A stretch of DNA of 64,000 nucleotides, taken from assembly GCA_025769875.1 (NCBI GenBank), contig JAGFNK010000096.1, positions 1 through 64,000 on the forward strand, read 5' to 3'. A model generated the notes under the pieces. It was not told where the DNA came from and did no database searches. It saw only the letters and a program-made list of their open reading frames with translations. This document shows positions 1-12,189 of the stretch, piece after piece; the first letter of the stretch is position 1, and every line of letters begins with the position of its first letter. The position numbers were made by a program, and so were the translations under genes. This DNA is from Russula earlei. Lineage: Eukaryota > Basidiomycota > Agaricomycetes > Russulales > Russulaceae.

Positions 1-720
1 TGGGGTGCCAATGTCCACACAGTGACCAAGTCATCGGAGCTCGATATCTGTAACAAGACCGGCGACAGCCCATTCGCTTCTGGCGTACAAAACAAGACTT
101 TCGTTTGTAAGAATAAAGCTCGTTGGCCTGTCTGTCCATGAAGATTGACCTCTCTCTCTCTTAGTCACTCAGGTCGTTAATGACACCAACCCCACGTTCT
201 ACTATTGCGGTGTCCCCACTCACTGCCAGAAAGGCATGTTTGGTATCCTCAATCCGCCTAATGCCTTTGGACAGCCTAGCTCTGCGGGGATGATGATGCC
301 CAATCTTACCACCGAGAACCCTTCAACCCAGGCAGCCTGGTCATATATGACCAACGCCACCGCAGGCCAACCCGCTGCTGCCGCCTGGGGAGACAGCATG
401 GATCTCAGCAACATGCCAGGATGGGCTCAGTCATACGCTGCGGAGAATATATTGTTCACCAAATCCTTCCTTGCCTTGAACCCCGAGACGATCCAGGCAG
501 GCTCAGTCGACTTGTCTCCCCTAAACAACAACCTATCATGATGCCCACTGACGTCGCTGCTACCGTGCGCGCGAACAACGCGGACAATTCCACTTCGACA
601 TCTGCCGCTCCGTCAACATCGACGACCAGCGCCTCCGGCAAGAACGGCGCTGGTGCTCTTTCATCGCCACGAGTTGCGGTCGGTCTTGTTGCTGTAGCAG
701 CTGCCCTCTTCGCCCTCTAG
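1..720 (+). CDS. Cupredoxin-like secreted, probably GPI-anchored protein (5' end outside window)
   Basis: The gene enters from the left edge in frame 1, with an intron at about 107-164 (GTAAGA...TTAG). Spliced, it reads FVFTQVVNDTNPTFYYCG then VPTHCQKGM. This C...H...M arrangement is the type-1 copper site of plastocyanin/phytocyanin-like domains. Fungal proteins of this kind are extracellular or wall-attached. A linker with NxT sites follows, then a Ser/Thr-rich stretch, and the C-terminus is a short hydrophobic run (VAVGLVAVAAALFAL) ending at 720, as expected for a GPI-attachment signal. The reading frame breaks near 518-541: the copper-domain frame ends at a TGA at 539-541, while the Ser/Thr tail continues one frame over. 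One missing base in the CCCC run at 518-521 would explain it, and I see no intron that does. The family call is good; whether the gene is intact is unclear. Confidence 0.75.
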
Positions 721-1767
721 ACCTTCCTAAGTCGGGCCCTCCACTAGACTGCATACCCAAGGTGTTGATCATGTAGTACATTACTGAGCTGTTTGATTTG
801 GACAATTGCGTTTGATTTACTCTTCATTGCATATTGTGTTTTGTGATCTCTTTCACACGCTCCGCTCCTTCGTGTGTTTTACCACGGAGGAAGAATCATG
901 TCTTCGCTTCAACCCTTTTCGGTGCTCTAGTTCGTATGATGCTGTACCAGCAATTGCACTTTGGTTGAAGCAAGAACTATCAGAGTGCCTGTTCAACATG
1001 GTTACGGTATCGTACAGCACTATCGTACAGCATCATTCCGCGCTCCACAAACCAACATCAGCATCGATCAACCGAATGGCTGTCCTCGCATTCATCATGT
1101 CAAACTGAAAAGAACGATACTCCCGTGTGCCAGGGATCGGCGCGATCAACCCTCGATCATGATCAGGCGTCACAGCTACCATCGGTGGGACTCACTACTC
1201 GCTTAGCTTATTTATTTCCACCACCGGTGGATCACCACAGCGCATCGCTTCCGGAGGCTGATAGCTGTGCCATGTGAATGTGATGGTGCGCGCGTGCTGT
1301 ACCGGCACCGCACGACACGGCATCGCCACGACGGGAACAATTCATCGGTCATGATGCGGACCACTTGCGGACCACTTGAAACGCTCCCCCCCGCCCCGTT
1401 GATAACGGCCCTCTTTCTTTCTTTTTTTTTTTTTCCGGGGCGCACGCGTGATGTCGACGACCTGGAGGAGAATTACAGGGGCGGAAGCGCGGACACGGTG
1501 AAGTGAGAGGCGAGACGAGAGAGCGGATGATATGAGCCCTAGGGAGTTGTATGCTTTTTTGTACTTTGTTTTTATTATTATGTGCTTTTACATAGATAGG
1601 AGTTGCGGGAGCCAGTAAAGTAATCGATCAAGAGACGTATACTGTACTGTCCGCCATCGCGATTGAAACATTCATAGCGCGTACATAAACTTTATAAACC
1701 GTTTGTCCCGCCGAGAAAAGGTCGATTACGAGTCAAGAGACCGTGCGCTCAGAGGCGCGCTTGTCCA
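721..1767. other. Intergenic, no gene seen
   Basis: This stretch lies between the cupredoxin gene and the convergent Nepro-like gene. I see only short frames without family features, a poly-T run near 1420-1434, a direct repeat of GCGGACCACTT near 1357-1379 and a CCACCGGTGG palindrome near 1219. There is no convincing exon or RNA gene. Confidence 0.5.
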
Positions 1768-3480
1768 TCACGACCACGACCAACATTTGTTGTCATGAAA
1801 AAAGTTCACACAGACGCCCAAAAAGTTTTTTTTTTTTTCCAGAAAGAAAACAACGTAATGCCAGCCGTGGCTAACCCCTCCAGTTAGACAAACGTACCAA
1901 CAGAAACGTACCACAGAACGAGGGGAGATGGGAGACCCGAGGGGGTCACACTCATCAAAATTAATAAAGGCCGAGGGATCTTGGCCAGGACAAGTCGTTT
2001 CGAAATTGGTCAGGGGACAAACGATCGGATGACCAACAGAGGCGCCTTTCACTAGCACTTGGAAGAACAGACCCTGATGATCAGACCGCGTTGCGCATTC
2101 GGTCGCTACAGCATGATATCTACGAAAAAATCTCATCAATCTCGTCCCGCGGCGTCTTCTTCCTCTTCTTGCGCCGTTTCTCTCTCGACTCTTCTGCTAC
2201 GGTAAGAGGGCTTGGAGACGGCCGGGCACGGTTCTTCTTCAGGATCACAGCCTGGTGCGGCGAAGACCCGAGCGCGGAAGACGGTCGTGCGTCGTCAGCA
2301 GCTGCAAACAGTCATTGAACGATCGGTCATTGAGCATGTGCTGGGCATCATGGTGAAAGGAACCGAGTCTCTCGCACTCACCTGGCTGTTGTGCTCCGGC
2401 CATGGGCACACGACTCGCATCGTGCACCAGGGAGAGGTAATCTAGACTCACTGGGGATGCAGATCTTAATTTTAGCTGACTCGCAACCGTGGTCGTGCGA
2501 GCCACTGCCTCGCCGAGATCAACAGAGTGGTCCAGATCATCATCTCGCCCCGTGCGCCTGTTGAGCCCTAGTGGGAAGGTTGACATATTTGTATCCTCCC
2601 TTTCTGGTGGTGGTGGTGGTTGCAGCGGCGCCGAGTTGTGCGACGCCTCTGTAGGCTGGAGTCAATAGGTGTCATAATTTCAGATTCAGCATACAGGCAT
2701 GAAACATCGGCTACGCATCACGTACATGTAAATTTGAGAGGAGGTGCTGGCATTCGGCGTGAAGCGTGGACAGAGCACGACATATGACCGAGGAAAGATG
2801 GGCCAGGCGGGCAACAATCGCGGTTAGGGTGACCACGACTTGCAGAAACGCGCCGCTCCGCATGGCGAGTGTGAGGATGCTATGCGACCTAGATTACGCC
2901 CATGGTATGTCCCAGAGAGGGCGAATGCGTACTGGTAGATGCCGCGCATCCGCGCGCATGTCTGGGTGAGGACGTTCAGCATCGGGTAGGTTAGCGCATG
3001 TGGCACGACACACCTTGTCGAGCAGCGCGATACAGGTACGCAGACGTGCAAGGAAGGACTTGAGAGAGGGCGCAGGTGGGTGATGTGTCCACGCCCCCTT
3101 TGGCAGTTTCGAACTTGGCAAACCAGAGAGTTACAGGGCTGCAGACTCATCCATCAGCAGAAACCTTACCTGGTGTCAGTCATGTCGCCATAGAATGACC
3201 TTCGGAAGCCATCCACGAGCGGTAGCACATCGAGCGACCTCAGACGGCGGGAATAACGCTGCGCCTCGACGACGCGCTGCCAGAAGAGCGCAGGGCGATG
3301 CTGGTTGTTGTTGATGTAGTGCAAGCGCTCGAGCACGGCAAGCTCTGCGGCATGTTGCGCGAAGAGGGCGTCGAGTGTACGTGAGTGTCGTTTGAGAGCC
3401 TTCAAAAAGACATCGATGGATGGATATTTAGACGAGTCGAGCGAGTCGCGGGTGCACGGCGCGTGGTGGGTGGCGGCCAT
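1768..3480 (-). CDS. Nepro/RMP1-like nucleolar protein
   Basis: The N-terminal exon holds a helical block with LERLHYINNNQHRPALFWQ. The NQHR core is the signature of the nucleolus-and-neural-progenitor (Nepro) N-terminal domain, related to the RNase MRP subunit Rmp1. A later exon near 2880-2720 reads MRSGAFLQVVVTLTAIVARL, the second conserved helix of the family. The tail near 2230-2120 is basic (KKRKKTPRDEIDEIF), a typical nucleolar C-terminus. Family members act in rRNA and small-RNA processing in the nucleolus; here that is inferred. The start at 3480 (MAATHHAP) was chosen because an upstream in-frame ATG at 3633 would overlap the divergent adaptin gene. Exon joins in the middle are uncertain, and the true stop may lie near 2100 rather than at the end of the last open frame at 1768. 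Confidence 0.7.
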
Positions 3481-3605
3481 CAAGGCAATCGGCCCGCCCT
3501 CCCCCTTAGCCTTATCCCCGACACTCCCCAAGTATTCTGTCTGTAGAGTACACACCCCGACCCCGACGCCTAATTGGTTGTTCGGGACTCCTTCCACTTG
3601 AGAGC
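3481..3605. promoter_or_regulatory. Divergent promoter, Nepro-like / beta-adaptin
   Basis: Only about 125 bases separate the ATG of the minus-strand Nepro-like gene and the ATG of beta-adaptin. Both 5' regions must therefore share or overlap this interval. No specific motif was recognised. Confidence 0.45.
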
Positions 3606-6237
3606 GATGAGCCAAGATGCAAAATTCTTCCAACGCGGCAAGATTCAGGTGCGCATTGGCTATGCCTGGCTTTCTTGTGCCGCGCAGAACTCATGGCGTG
3701 TCGCCCAGGAATTCCGCCAGGAGCTCCAGGCCGCGGAGACGAAGGACAAGAAGTTCACGAAGCGAAAGACGGTGCTGAAGAAGATAGTCGCGAACATCAC
3801 CATGGGAAATGACAGTACGTCGTCTTTTGCAACGCCACGGACGCGTTCGTGCTCATGTGTCTCACGTACAGTGTCGCCCCTCTTCGTTGATGTCGTGCAG
3901 TGCCTTGGCACACCTTTACTCGAGATCAAGAAGAGTGCGTCCGCGCGATCTATCGCCTCCTTGCGTGCCCAGTCCAGATTACCCGCACAGTGGTTTACCT
4001 CTTTCTCATCAACTACGGACGGTCCAGGGCAGACTCCATTCACATGGTCATCCCCAATTTCCTTCAGGTAATGTATTGCTCCACCTTTGTTCCACACGAC
4101 GTATGCTCACACCGCCTTCGGCTTTGCAGGACTGCAATGATCGCAACCCCCTCATTCGTGCGCTTGCCATTCGCACCATGTCCTACATACCCATCCCCGC
4201 TGTCCTCGAACACTTGACCGAGCAGCTCCGCCACCATCTCAAGGACCGCGACCCATATGTACGTAAGACGGCTGCGATATGCGTGGCAAAGCTATACGCT
4301 GCCGATCCAGCCAAAGCGGAGAAAGGCGGGTTTGTCGAGCTTCTGCGCGATCTGCTCGTCGACGGTAACGCGACCGTCGTCGCCAACGCCGTGGCGGCCT
4401 TGTCCGAGATTTCCGACAGGCCGGACGGGGTTGTGTTCAAGCTGAATTTGGTCGTTGCAAACAAACTCATCGCGGCGCTCGGCGAGAGCTCAGAGTGGGT
4501 GACCGGCCACTCTGCACCGTGTATTGGCTTACCATGCGTGGAAGATGGGGTCAGATTTACATCCTCGACGCACTATTACGCTACGTTCCAGAAACCCATG
4601 TTGACGCCGAGCTTATTGGCGAGCGCGTATCCGTGCAATTACAGCACGCCAACTCTGCTGTGGTCCTAACTACGATCAAAGTTCTGACCTACCTGATGAA
4701 CTATATGGATAACAAAAAATTGAGAGATCACATTTGTAAGAAGATGGGTCCTCCCCTAGGTATGCGGCTTGCACTCTCTCGTCGTTCTTTCTGTTGATGG
4801 TGTCATGGCTGCCAAGTAACGCTGCTCTCCTCGGGACCGGAGGTGCAGTATGTCGCTTTGCGGAACATCCTTCTCATAATTCAAAGACGGCCGGCTGTCC
4901 TGAAAAACGATGTGAAGGTGTTTTTCTGCAAGTATAACGATCCGATCTACGTCAAACTGGCCAAATTGGAGATCATGTACAGGCTTGCCAGCGAGGACAA
5001 CGTAAAGGAGGTACTCGCGGAGCTGGAAGAGTACGTAGCGACATCATCATGGGTTGATGCCCCTCGATGATTTTTCTTCTAGATACGCTTCGGAAGTAGA
5101 CATCGATTTTGTGCGCAAAGCCGTGCGCTCAATAGGGCGCATCACAATCAAGGTCGAGTCGGCCGCCGACGCGTGTATTCACTCCCTCCTCAGCCTTATC
5201 GAGACGAAGGTGTCCTACGTCGTGCAAGAGGCGATCATCGTTATAAAGGATATCTTTCGGCGATATCCTGGCAAGTATGAAGGCATCATTCCAAAGCTCT
5301 GTGAGAACCTGGACGTTCTCGACGAGCCCGAGGCCAAGGCGTCCATGATCTGGATCATCGGACAGTTTGCAAATCGTATTGACCACGCCGACGAGATCAT
5401 GGACGACCTTACGTACAACTTTCTCGAGGAGTCCACCGAGGTGCAATTTGCGCTCGTCACCGCTGCCGTCAAGCTGTTTATCCACAAAAGTTCCTCAGAA
5501 TCGGTCAAGGCGCTCGTGCACAAGGTGCTCAAGTGGACAACGGAGGAGGTCGACAATCCCGACTTGCGGGACAGAGGATTTATGTACTGGCGCCTGTTGG
5601 CAATCAACCCCACCGTTGCCGGTGAAATCGTGCTCTCGGAGAAGCCCGTGATTACGACAGACGCAGACCGCATGGATCGTGGCGCGCTTGACCAGCTTTT
5701 GCTGCACACGGGCACACTGAGCAGCATCTATCACAAGAATCCAGAGGTGGGCTGGCTACTTGACCGCATGTGGCCGTCGTTCACCATCGCTGATCATCGT
5801 CTGGTCAGACGTTCATCCGCGGAGCCGCAGGCAAGGCGCTCGTCGATTCACCAGCGCTGAATCCGATGTCGAGACAAGTCCTCCTTACCGTCCAGCGCGA
5901 CGTACCAGTTCCTGGTCCTATCATCGTGCCGGGACCGGGACCGATCGAGCCTGGCACAGCTCCTGCGCCATCTCCGCTCCCGCCGGACGCCCTGAACACC
6001 TCCAAGCCGGCACCTCCGCTACCACCACCCGAGTCCGCCGGTGAGAGCAGGTTGCTCGATCGGGAGGGAAGCGCAGAAGAGGAAGATGAGAACGAGGACG
6101 AGGATGAGGATGCTGGCTTTGCGAAAGGCGAGATTACCCCTGTGCGGCAAATGACCACGACAGACCCATATGCGAACCTGAATACTGCATTCGGGGAGTA
6201 TACGGTAGATGTACCACGGTCAAGCACGACAGGATAG
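3606..6237 (+). CDS. APL2: AP-1/AP-2 adaptor complex beta subunit (beta-adaptin)
   Basis: This large subunit of the clathrin adaptor complex sorts cargo at the Golgi/endosome or plasma membrane. The spliced product begins [14 protein letters not shown] then [15 protein letters not shown], and continues through an armadillo/HEAT trunk with family stretches such as [33 protein letters not shown] and [18 protein letters not shown]. About eight short introns are needed (for example 3648-3708). The product is about 720 residues. After the trunk comes a Pro-rich and then acidic linker, ending with [17 protein letters not shown]. There is no beta-appendage (ear) domain, which is usual for fungal beta-adaptins. 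The choice between AP-1 and AP-2 cannot be made from sequence alone; the symbol is the yeast AP-1 name. Confidence 0.93.
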
Positions 6238-6356
6238 GGTGCAGGATTCATTTTTTGGGAGACGTGATCTGCATGTGGATGATCCTCGTGTACATGATGG
6301 TAAGCAATGCTACATATCACGCTATGCACATCAATTATTCTACAGAAGATGAGCTG

Positions 6357-7442
6357 CTATGATGGGACTAAAAGATGCTTGAGTGGGCTGGTGAGCCTCT
6401 GGAGGCCCGTCCTTGGTCTAAGTGAGTTGTAATGCTAAGTGAGGTATGTCAGGACCCATTACGTGTGTGGTGGTTAAATCAAGATGCTCACCTCGCCGAG
6501 TCCATACATCCGCCGATGATAGCTGATACGGACGGCACGCTGCTCCTTGACGTTCTGGGTTGATGGTGCACCGCTGGGGTCGTGCACGACCACGGGGGGC
6601 TGACCGCCTTGGACGACGTGTATTGGTACGTTGTACGCGCGGCTAAGCGCGAGGATCTCGGGCTCGCCACCCCACACAGAGGTATTGCGAATGCTCGCGC
6701 AGTAGCGGGCGTACTCCTGCGGGCCGATGACCCCGGAGTCCCCGATACCGGTGCCGTCCTCGCCCTCGACGCTCGGGAGGAACGGCACGAAGTCCTGGGG
6801 GTGCGTCAGCATGAATTCGGCGGCGGCCTGGCGCGTGAGGACGTAGTGCGCCTGTTGCTGCGGAACGATGTTGAGGATGGAGAGTTGGTCTGCGACCGCC
6901 CTGAAGAGACAGTGGCCGTCTGGGTTGATCTGTTCGATGCGTGCGGGCGAATCAGCGGGACGGTTTGGACGGGTGGGGTGGGGCGGCGCTCGTCCTTCGT
7001 ACCTCGTGTATCTCGAGCCCTAGGTCGTTGCATATCTTGTTGATCGCGCGCTCCTCGTCCTTGGCCTCCCGCTCCAACTTGGCGTCGGCCTCGGTGTTGA
7101 CGGGACCCTGCTGCTCAGCGAGCGCAGCGGCTTTCCTTGCCTTGAGGATAAGCTTGTCGTCATCGTCGACGAGCAGCCGCGACGAGCGGTGCGCACCTGT
7201 CTGGCCTTGAACCGACTCTTGCCGCCTGCTTTATCAGGAGCAGCTGCCTGTGCAGCCCGCTTCGCCTGTACCTCGTCCAGCACAGGCGCAGGCTCTGGCC
7301 GAACGGCCTGGTCTCTCGAGTCGAGCTCGGTAAGAAGGTCGTCCACGAGATCGTAGACGTCATCGGCGGTGTTTCCATGGCTCGAAGAGGGGGACGGGGA
7401 CGCAACAACAACCTTTTTCGCCTTGTTCTTCTTGGAGCCCAT
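6357..7442 (-). CDS. OTU-domain deubiquitinase, OTUD6 type
   Basis: The protein starts MGSKKNKAKKVVVASPSP and has a charged coiled-coil-like N-terminal half, then an OTU cysteine-protease domain. The catalytic Cys block is INPDGHCLFRAVADQL and the catalytic His block is ISYHRRMYGLGEHYNSL; between them lie WGGEPEILALSRAYNVPI and PVVVH, all OTUD6-like. The last exon was found beyond the apparent end: the intron starting GTGAGC near 6482 joins to CAT TAC AAC TCA at 6434, restoring the HYNSL motif and giving a stop at 6357. These enzymes cleave ubiquitin chains and are linked to translation control in animals; the fungal role is inferred. The product is about 310 residues. The gene is convergent with beta-adaptin, with 119 bases between the stops. 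Confidence 0.9.
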
Positions 7443-7606
7443 GTGGGGGTGGGTGGGAACTGGGCGTGTGGTGTGTGGCGCGTTGTTGGATGGATGAAAT
7501 GGACTTTGCCTTCCGTTGACAAGGCGCCCGCGCCCGTTCCGCGGGGCCGTCCTTCTTCTACTTCTACTCAGAAGTAGCTAGCTGCCCGTGCGGGTCCCTC
7601 CCCCCC
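7443..7606. promoter_or_regulatory. Divergent promoter, OTUD6-like / APC15-like
   Basis: A gap of 164 bases lies between two divergent start codons. It contains a CTTCTTCTACTTCTACTC pyrimidine stretch near 7552-7570 on the + strand, common near fungal start sites. No defined factor site was recognised. Confidence 0.4.
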
Positions 7607-8291
7607 ATGTCCGTAGCAACACCGACCGTTCTTCCCCGTCCGCCCTTATTTCCCACTCTGTTGCCACGGCCACGGCAGCCGTACCCGACGCCCCTCGCAA
7701 CACCAGGGCGTCGGCGCGGCAGGCTCATCCTGACGCGCGATCTGGCCCAAGAGATGGACGACCTGAGCAACGAGGAGGCCGAACTCGAGGACAGCGTGCG
7801 TCGACAGACATTCCCCCCCCCCCCTGCCTTGCTGACGGGGGGAGGCCGTGAAGCAGACGCTCGAGATCAAGAATCGTGGCTACGGCTTTCTGGTGCCGAT
7901 CGGAAAGCTGATGACGCAGCACGAAGAGAAGAACGACGTACGTTCGCGTTTGCGCACCGTCTCTGCTCCGTGCTTGACTCCTCGCTCTCTGTGGCCTGGT
8001 GGGTGGTGATCGTCGGCGCCTCTCGCCGTCCACTAGGTAGAAGATGGGTCCGAAGCGGACGAATCCGCGCGCTCGTCGCGTCCAGAGTCGCCGACGGACG
8101 AAGGAGATGGCGACGGCGACGGCGAGGTCGAAATTGAGATCGATATCGATGATGAAGACGAGGACGGGGGCATGGACCTCGACGGCGACCTCGAAGACAT
8201 GGACAACGAGGACATCGCCAACACGACGACGGCCGAGACGGGAGATTTTGACGAGTTGGACGAACTCGAGACGGGGGAGCTCGATGAATAG
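7607..8291 (+). CDS. Anaphase-promoting complex subunit 15-like protein (Apc15/Mnd2)
   Basis: This small acidic protein has three exons. The first encodes a Pro/Arg-rich leader and LTRDLAQEMDDLSNEEAEL. The intron at about 7797-7848 contains a ten-C run. The second exon carries GYGFLVPIGKLMTQHEEKND, which matches the conserved VPIGK core of Apc15. The third exon is almost entirely Asp/Glu and ends ETGELDE. Apc15 helps turn over the mitotic checkpoint complex on the APC/C, and its yeast relative Mnd2 also acts in meiosis. The order (short conserved core, then long acidic tail) is that of the family. The product is about 185 residues. Confidence 0.72.
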
Positions 8292-8892
8292 GCGCAAGCC
8301 CCACGACGGGTGGTGTCCTCCCCTTTTCCCCCCATCAATGCGTTCGAGGTGACGGTCCTGCATGTTGGCCGCAAAGCTCCACAGGCTGACGCGATTTCCG
8401 CATCTCTGTCGATCACTAGCTATCATACAAACTACCGTCGGCCTTGCGTTCCGCTTGCAGAAATCTGCGGCCCCGACCAGGTCAAGGAGCAAAGTCATGG
8501 CTTCCTTGGGTGCGTATGGATGATCTCGCATACGTGTTATCCCTATAGCTACAATCGTTGAAACGATACGCTGCATTGCCCTACTCGTAGTCGTAAGGTG
8601 GCCCTTAAGCGGCGGTACATCGTAAATGCCCTGAATGAGCAAAGGCTTACAGATCCGTATACGAGTGCAAAGGTGATGAAACGATATTCGTACACTCGTA
8701 CAAGGTCACAAAACATGTTGGCAACGCAAAATACGGGGAAAGCCTGAAGCTGAGAGGGCAGTGAACTAGAGACCGCGGATGGTTTGCGTGACCCATAAAT
8801 GATAGTCAACGTAGTACAGTTCGCCTTGAGTTTGATGAGTCCCTTCTCCCTTCGTTTTCAAGGCCCCGCTCCCAGACTGTGACCATCCCACC
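8292..8892. other. Intergenic between convergent genes, no gene seen
   Basis: About 600 bases lie between the APC15-like stop and the P450 stop. Only short frames without family features were seen on either strand. Confidence 0.5.
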
Positions 8893-10863
8893 TTACGATT
8901 TCAACAACTCAATCTCCTCCCCGAGCAATGAGAGCGCTTCAGGGAACCGAGGCGTAATTTTACAAGTATACGGGAGTGGTCGGCTAGGATGCAAAGGTCA
9001 AAACTGCAACCAGAAGAGACAGGGATCGGTGCGTACAAAGTCATACCGCTATCGACAAACGTTTCGGTATCAAGAGGGACCTCCTCTCCATCTTCATCAC
9101 AGGGCCGATCAAGCCGAGCAGCCCAGAGCACTGTGGCCATAGTGATGAACAAGACGTCATTTGCTGCGTGCTTCCCCACGCAGGTTCGCCTTCCAAACCC
9201 GTATGTACTATGCCCGTCGTCGCGCGTCTCCACAGGACCAGGCAGGAGCCTTCCGTGCTCATCCAAGAACCTCTCTGGATTGAACTTTGCCGCATCGTCG
9301 CCGTAGGCCGCCGGATCACGATGACATTGCCAGAGGTTCGTGATGCAAATTGTCCCCTTAGGGATGAACACACCTTCATACCAGTCGTCCTCTGTCGTGG
9401 TATGTGGGATACTCATTGGGAGCGCAGGACGCCATCGGAGAGATTCTTTCACTAGTGCTTGGATATAAGGCAGACTCGGAACATCTGCGAAGGATGGGGT
9501 GCGGGAGCGGCCAACGACGGCATCTAGCTCATCCTGTGCGCGCTTCTGGACTTCTGGATGGGCAATCATGGCAAGCGCCCACCAAGCCAAGGTGGTAGCG
9601 CTTGTCTCTGCTCCCGCAACGCTGGAAAAAACAGATTAGTGGACAAATTTCATCGCCAAGCAAAAACTTACTACAAAGTCGCAAGGAGCCATGCTATTTC
9701 ATGCTTGGAGTGCCCGCTGCGGTCGGAATTCCTTGTGAGCGATGCACTCACACTCGGTCGTTCGGACCCGTTGGCCTGGAATGGCAGAAGCTCGAAAAGG
9801 TTGACCAAACGCCGATTACAGGCTTACCATGTCGCTGCAAACGTTGTTCAAAAGTCTGGTGAACATTATCGTCTGCCGGTTATAATGCTCCTTTGCCTCT
9901 CGTTTCCACTTTGCAAATCTGGCATACGGTCATGTTACGTACTATACATGTTAAATGCGTACCTGTTCGGGATGTGAATCATCCAAGGGAGAAACTCGAC
10001 CAGATGCGCTCCGGGAGCAGCAGCTGCAGACAACCGATCAATGAAGGCATAGATCTCTTTAATGGTCTTGTCATCCTCATTCTCGAGGGTGGGATAGTCG
10101 TATAAGATAGACATGGTGGAAGAGGTAGCTGAGCGCTTGATATGCTTGTCCAAGGCACCTGGATTTTGTAGCATTGCGGAAGCAAGGAGGATAGACTCTT
10201 TGCGAAAAATCGGGTGATAATCACGAACTGCCACCTTTGTGAGCACTTCATGAGCTGCCCTGCGAGTTCGACGCCAACTATGGGTGAAATATAAGTCGCG
10301 ACATTCTAGATGAAATGAGCATACAGACAGGTCTCCGTATGGCATCGCAGCTAAAAACAGACCGCCACAGAGAATATCATTAGAGACGATGAACCGCGGC
10401 CGATCAGAATAGATGTTGGCACGCCGATCTAGGAGCTCGAAAGCAGCCTTGAGGCTGTTGAGAACGATAACGGGTTGGCCAAGAGCATTCAAGTACATCA
10501 TGTGTTCTGGCATGTGTGATGAACCTCCGGTCGCGAAGTCTAGGAAGCGAAATCGAACAGACCGAACTCTCGTTTGCATGCCTTGTGGAACATCCAATCC
10601 TTATAGTAGAGTTGAAGCGCATTCCCAAGGATTGGTAATCCCCTTGGACCGCGTGGGACGCTACGCCATGGGCTCCTAGCATATTTAACGGCTATAATGA
10701 CGATGAGGGTGATGATTAAACCCAAGTTGGAAGTGACGAGCTGTGAGAGGGGAGCAAACGAGAGACGGTAGACGGTCTGGGAGGGGTTGTCACTGAGAGG
10801 AGAAGTCGAAAGGGGAGGTACACGGGTACTGGACATCGTGGATGTATGCTGCTGCTTCATCAT
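8893..10863 (-). CDS. Cytochrome P450 monooxygenase (copy A)
   Basis: This is a microsomal P450 of about 520 residues in many exons. In order it has an N-terminal membrane anchor (LGLIITLIVIIAVKYA), the Pro-rich hinge PRGPRGLPILGN, the substrate-region block NALGQPVIVLNS, the WRRTRRAAHEVL helix C, the ExxR motif in KESLRWRP, the FNPERF motif and the heme-binding loop YGFGRRTCVGKHAAN with the ligand cysteine. The last exon, past an intron near 9010-8970, ends RPLPYTCKITPRF then EIELLKS with a stop at 8893. The start may be 10863 or the in-frame ATG at 10836. All key residues are present, so it is probably active; the substrate is unknown. It is closely similar to copy B at 14.4-16.4 kb, and a decayed copy lies between, indicating tandem duplication. 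Confidence 0.9.
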
Positions 10864-12189
10864 GTTCTCTCACGCTTTATACCCGCTTCGTGGGAGGCAG
10901 GGAATTCTCTTGGGAGATCCGCCATGACGTTGCATTCCTTTTTCGTGGTCAATCTTCTTGACAGAGGATGCCATTGACAGAGAGGGAGTGCTCACCAGGG
11001 CTGATCAAATCTTCAGGTCCAGATATCTTCATGCTTTACTTACAACTGCTCTAATAGTTTGGTTATCTGCTCTCTATCTAGGCGCCGGCACCTGCGTGGG
11101 TGAGGACGCGCAACTCATCATATCACCTGAGGTCCGACAATACTTTGCATCGCGAGCCCTGTCACCGTGACGCTTTATAATGGATTCGATTACAGTTCGA
11201 TGTCATACCTACACGATCAACCACACATCGCCTGACCATCTCACCGGATTACAAACAAAAATAAAGATTTAGGTGCTTCTATTGGGTGCGAAGACGATGT
11301 AATTTCATAGCGGTATTACATCGTTGATGTCCTCCGCATCCCCTTCCTCCTTTTTCGCATCAAAAGGTGGGTAACATGGTCGTCAAGGTTGAGCGCGCCC
11401 GACAATTCTAGAGAATAAATGATGACCGAGTAAGACATAGCATAGATGAACAAGAAGGAACCAGTGGCATTCGCGTATTGTCACTGGGTCCTTCTTGCAC
11501 ATCTGCTTGGTCATCATCCCTGTCCGATTATTCTGCGAAAACCCAAGTAGCAGCTGAATAGATTGTATGACAATGTTGTTGGAGGAGGATGTGAAAGACA
11601 GAGAACAAGAACGTCACCGTTCACTGTCTACAGCCAAGTCGTCTGGCCCACCATCTGGTTACTTGGCGAATAGGTGGGCCCGATAGGAGCTGTGTTCGGA
11701 ATATGACGATAAGCGACATCTACGAGAGAAGTAATAAGGTAGTGCTGCGGACTACTGGACTACACTGAGAGGGATCATCATGAACAGAGAACGCATTTTT
11801 TGTCCTCATCGACACTGGAATGTGGTAAGTGGATAAGAGTGAAAATGAGTCAGTCCCCCCGAACCCTGTTATATATTTTTTCTTTGGGCCTGCTGACAAA
11901 GTGAGCAAGATCGCCGCGATTCTGTCCACTCATCCGTGGCGGCCCAGTTGAATCACGATTGCCCTTCTATGTGATGAAATTGTGGATATACTAGTTTTCA
12001 ATTCGTCGGCCTTTCCTCCAAGATGTACCACTCACTTTCTTTTCTTGACACGAATGTACCTAGATGCCCTCATGCGGTAGAGACCGAAATTCGGGTCCCG
12101 ACAACTGGGTTCCATTTTCGGTTATACGGTTTTCGGCTTTACGCCCCGGGCGAGAAAATAAATGGGAAATAAATGGGGGTATCAGATAT
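10864..12189. other. Intergenic in the P450 island
   Basis: No gene was recognised upstream of P450 copy A. A plus-strand frame at 10958-11170 with the phrase GAGTCVGEDAQL has no family features beyond a chance likeness to a heme loop. The notable element is the imperfect fold-back at 11412-11534, listed separately. Confidence 0.45.
11412..11534. repeat. Imperfect fold-back (inverted repeat) about 123 bp
   Basis: The left arm holds AGAATA, GATGATGACC-like sequence, then GATGAACAAGAAGGAACCAG. The reverse complement of the right arm holds AGAATA, GATGATGACC, then GATGTGCAAGAAGGACCCAG. The inner 25 bases pair with about four mismatches around a loop near TTCGCGTAT, and an outer block pairs after a bulge. 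It could be a fold-back MITE remnant or a hairpin RNA precursor. No coding frame crosses it. Confidence 0.5.

Noticed and set aside
7816..7826. Long C run in the APC15-like gene as a possible frameshift site
   Set aside because: It lies inside the first intron, bounded by GTGCGT and GGGGAG, so it does not touch the coding frame.
10958..11170. Plus frame with a P450-like GAGTCVG
   Set aside because: A single short phrase with no other P450 motif around it; most likely chance.
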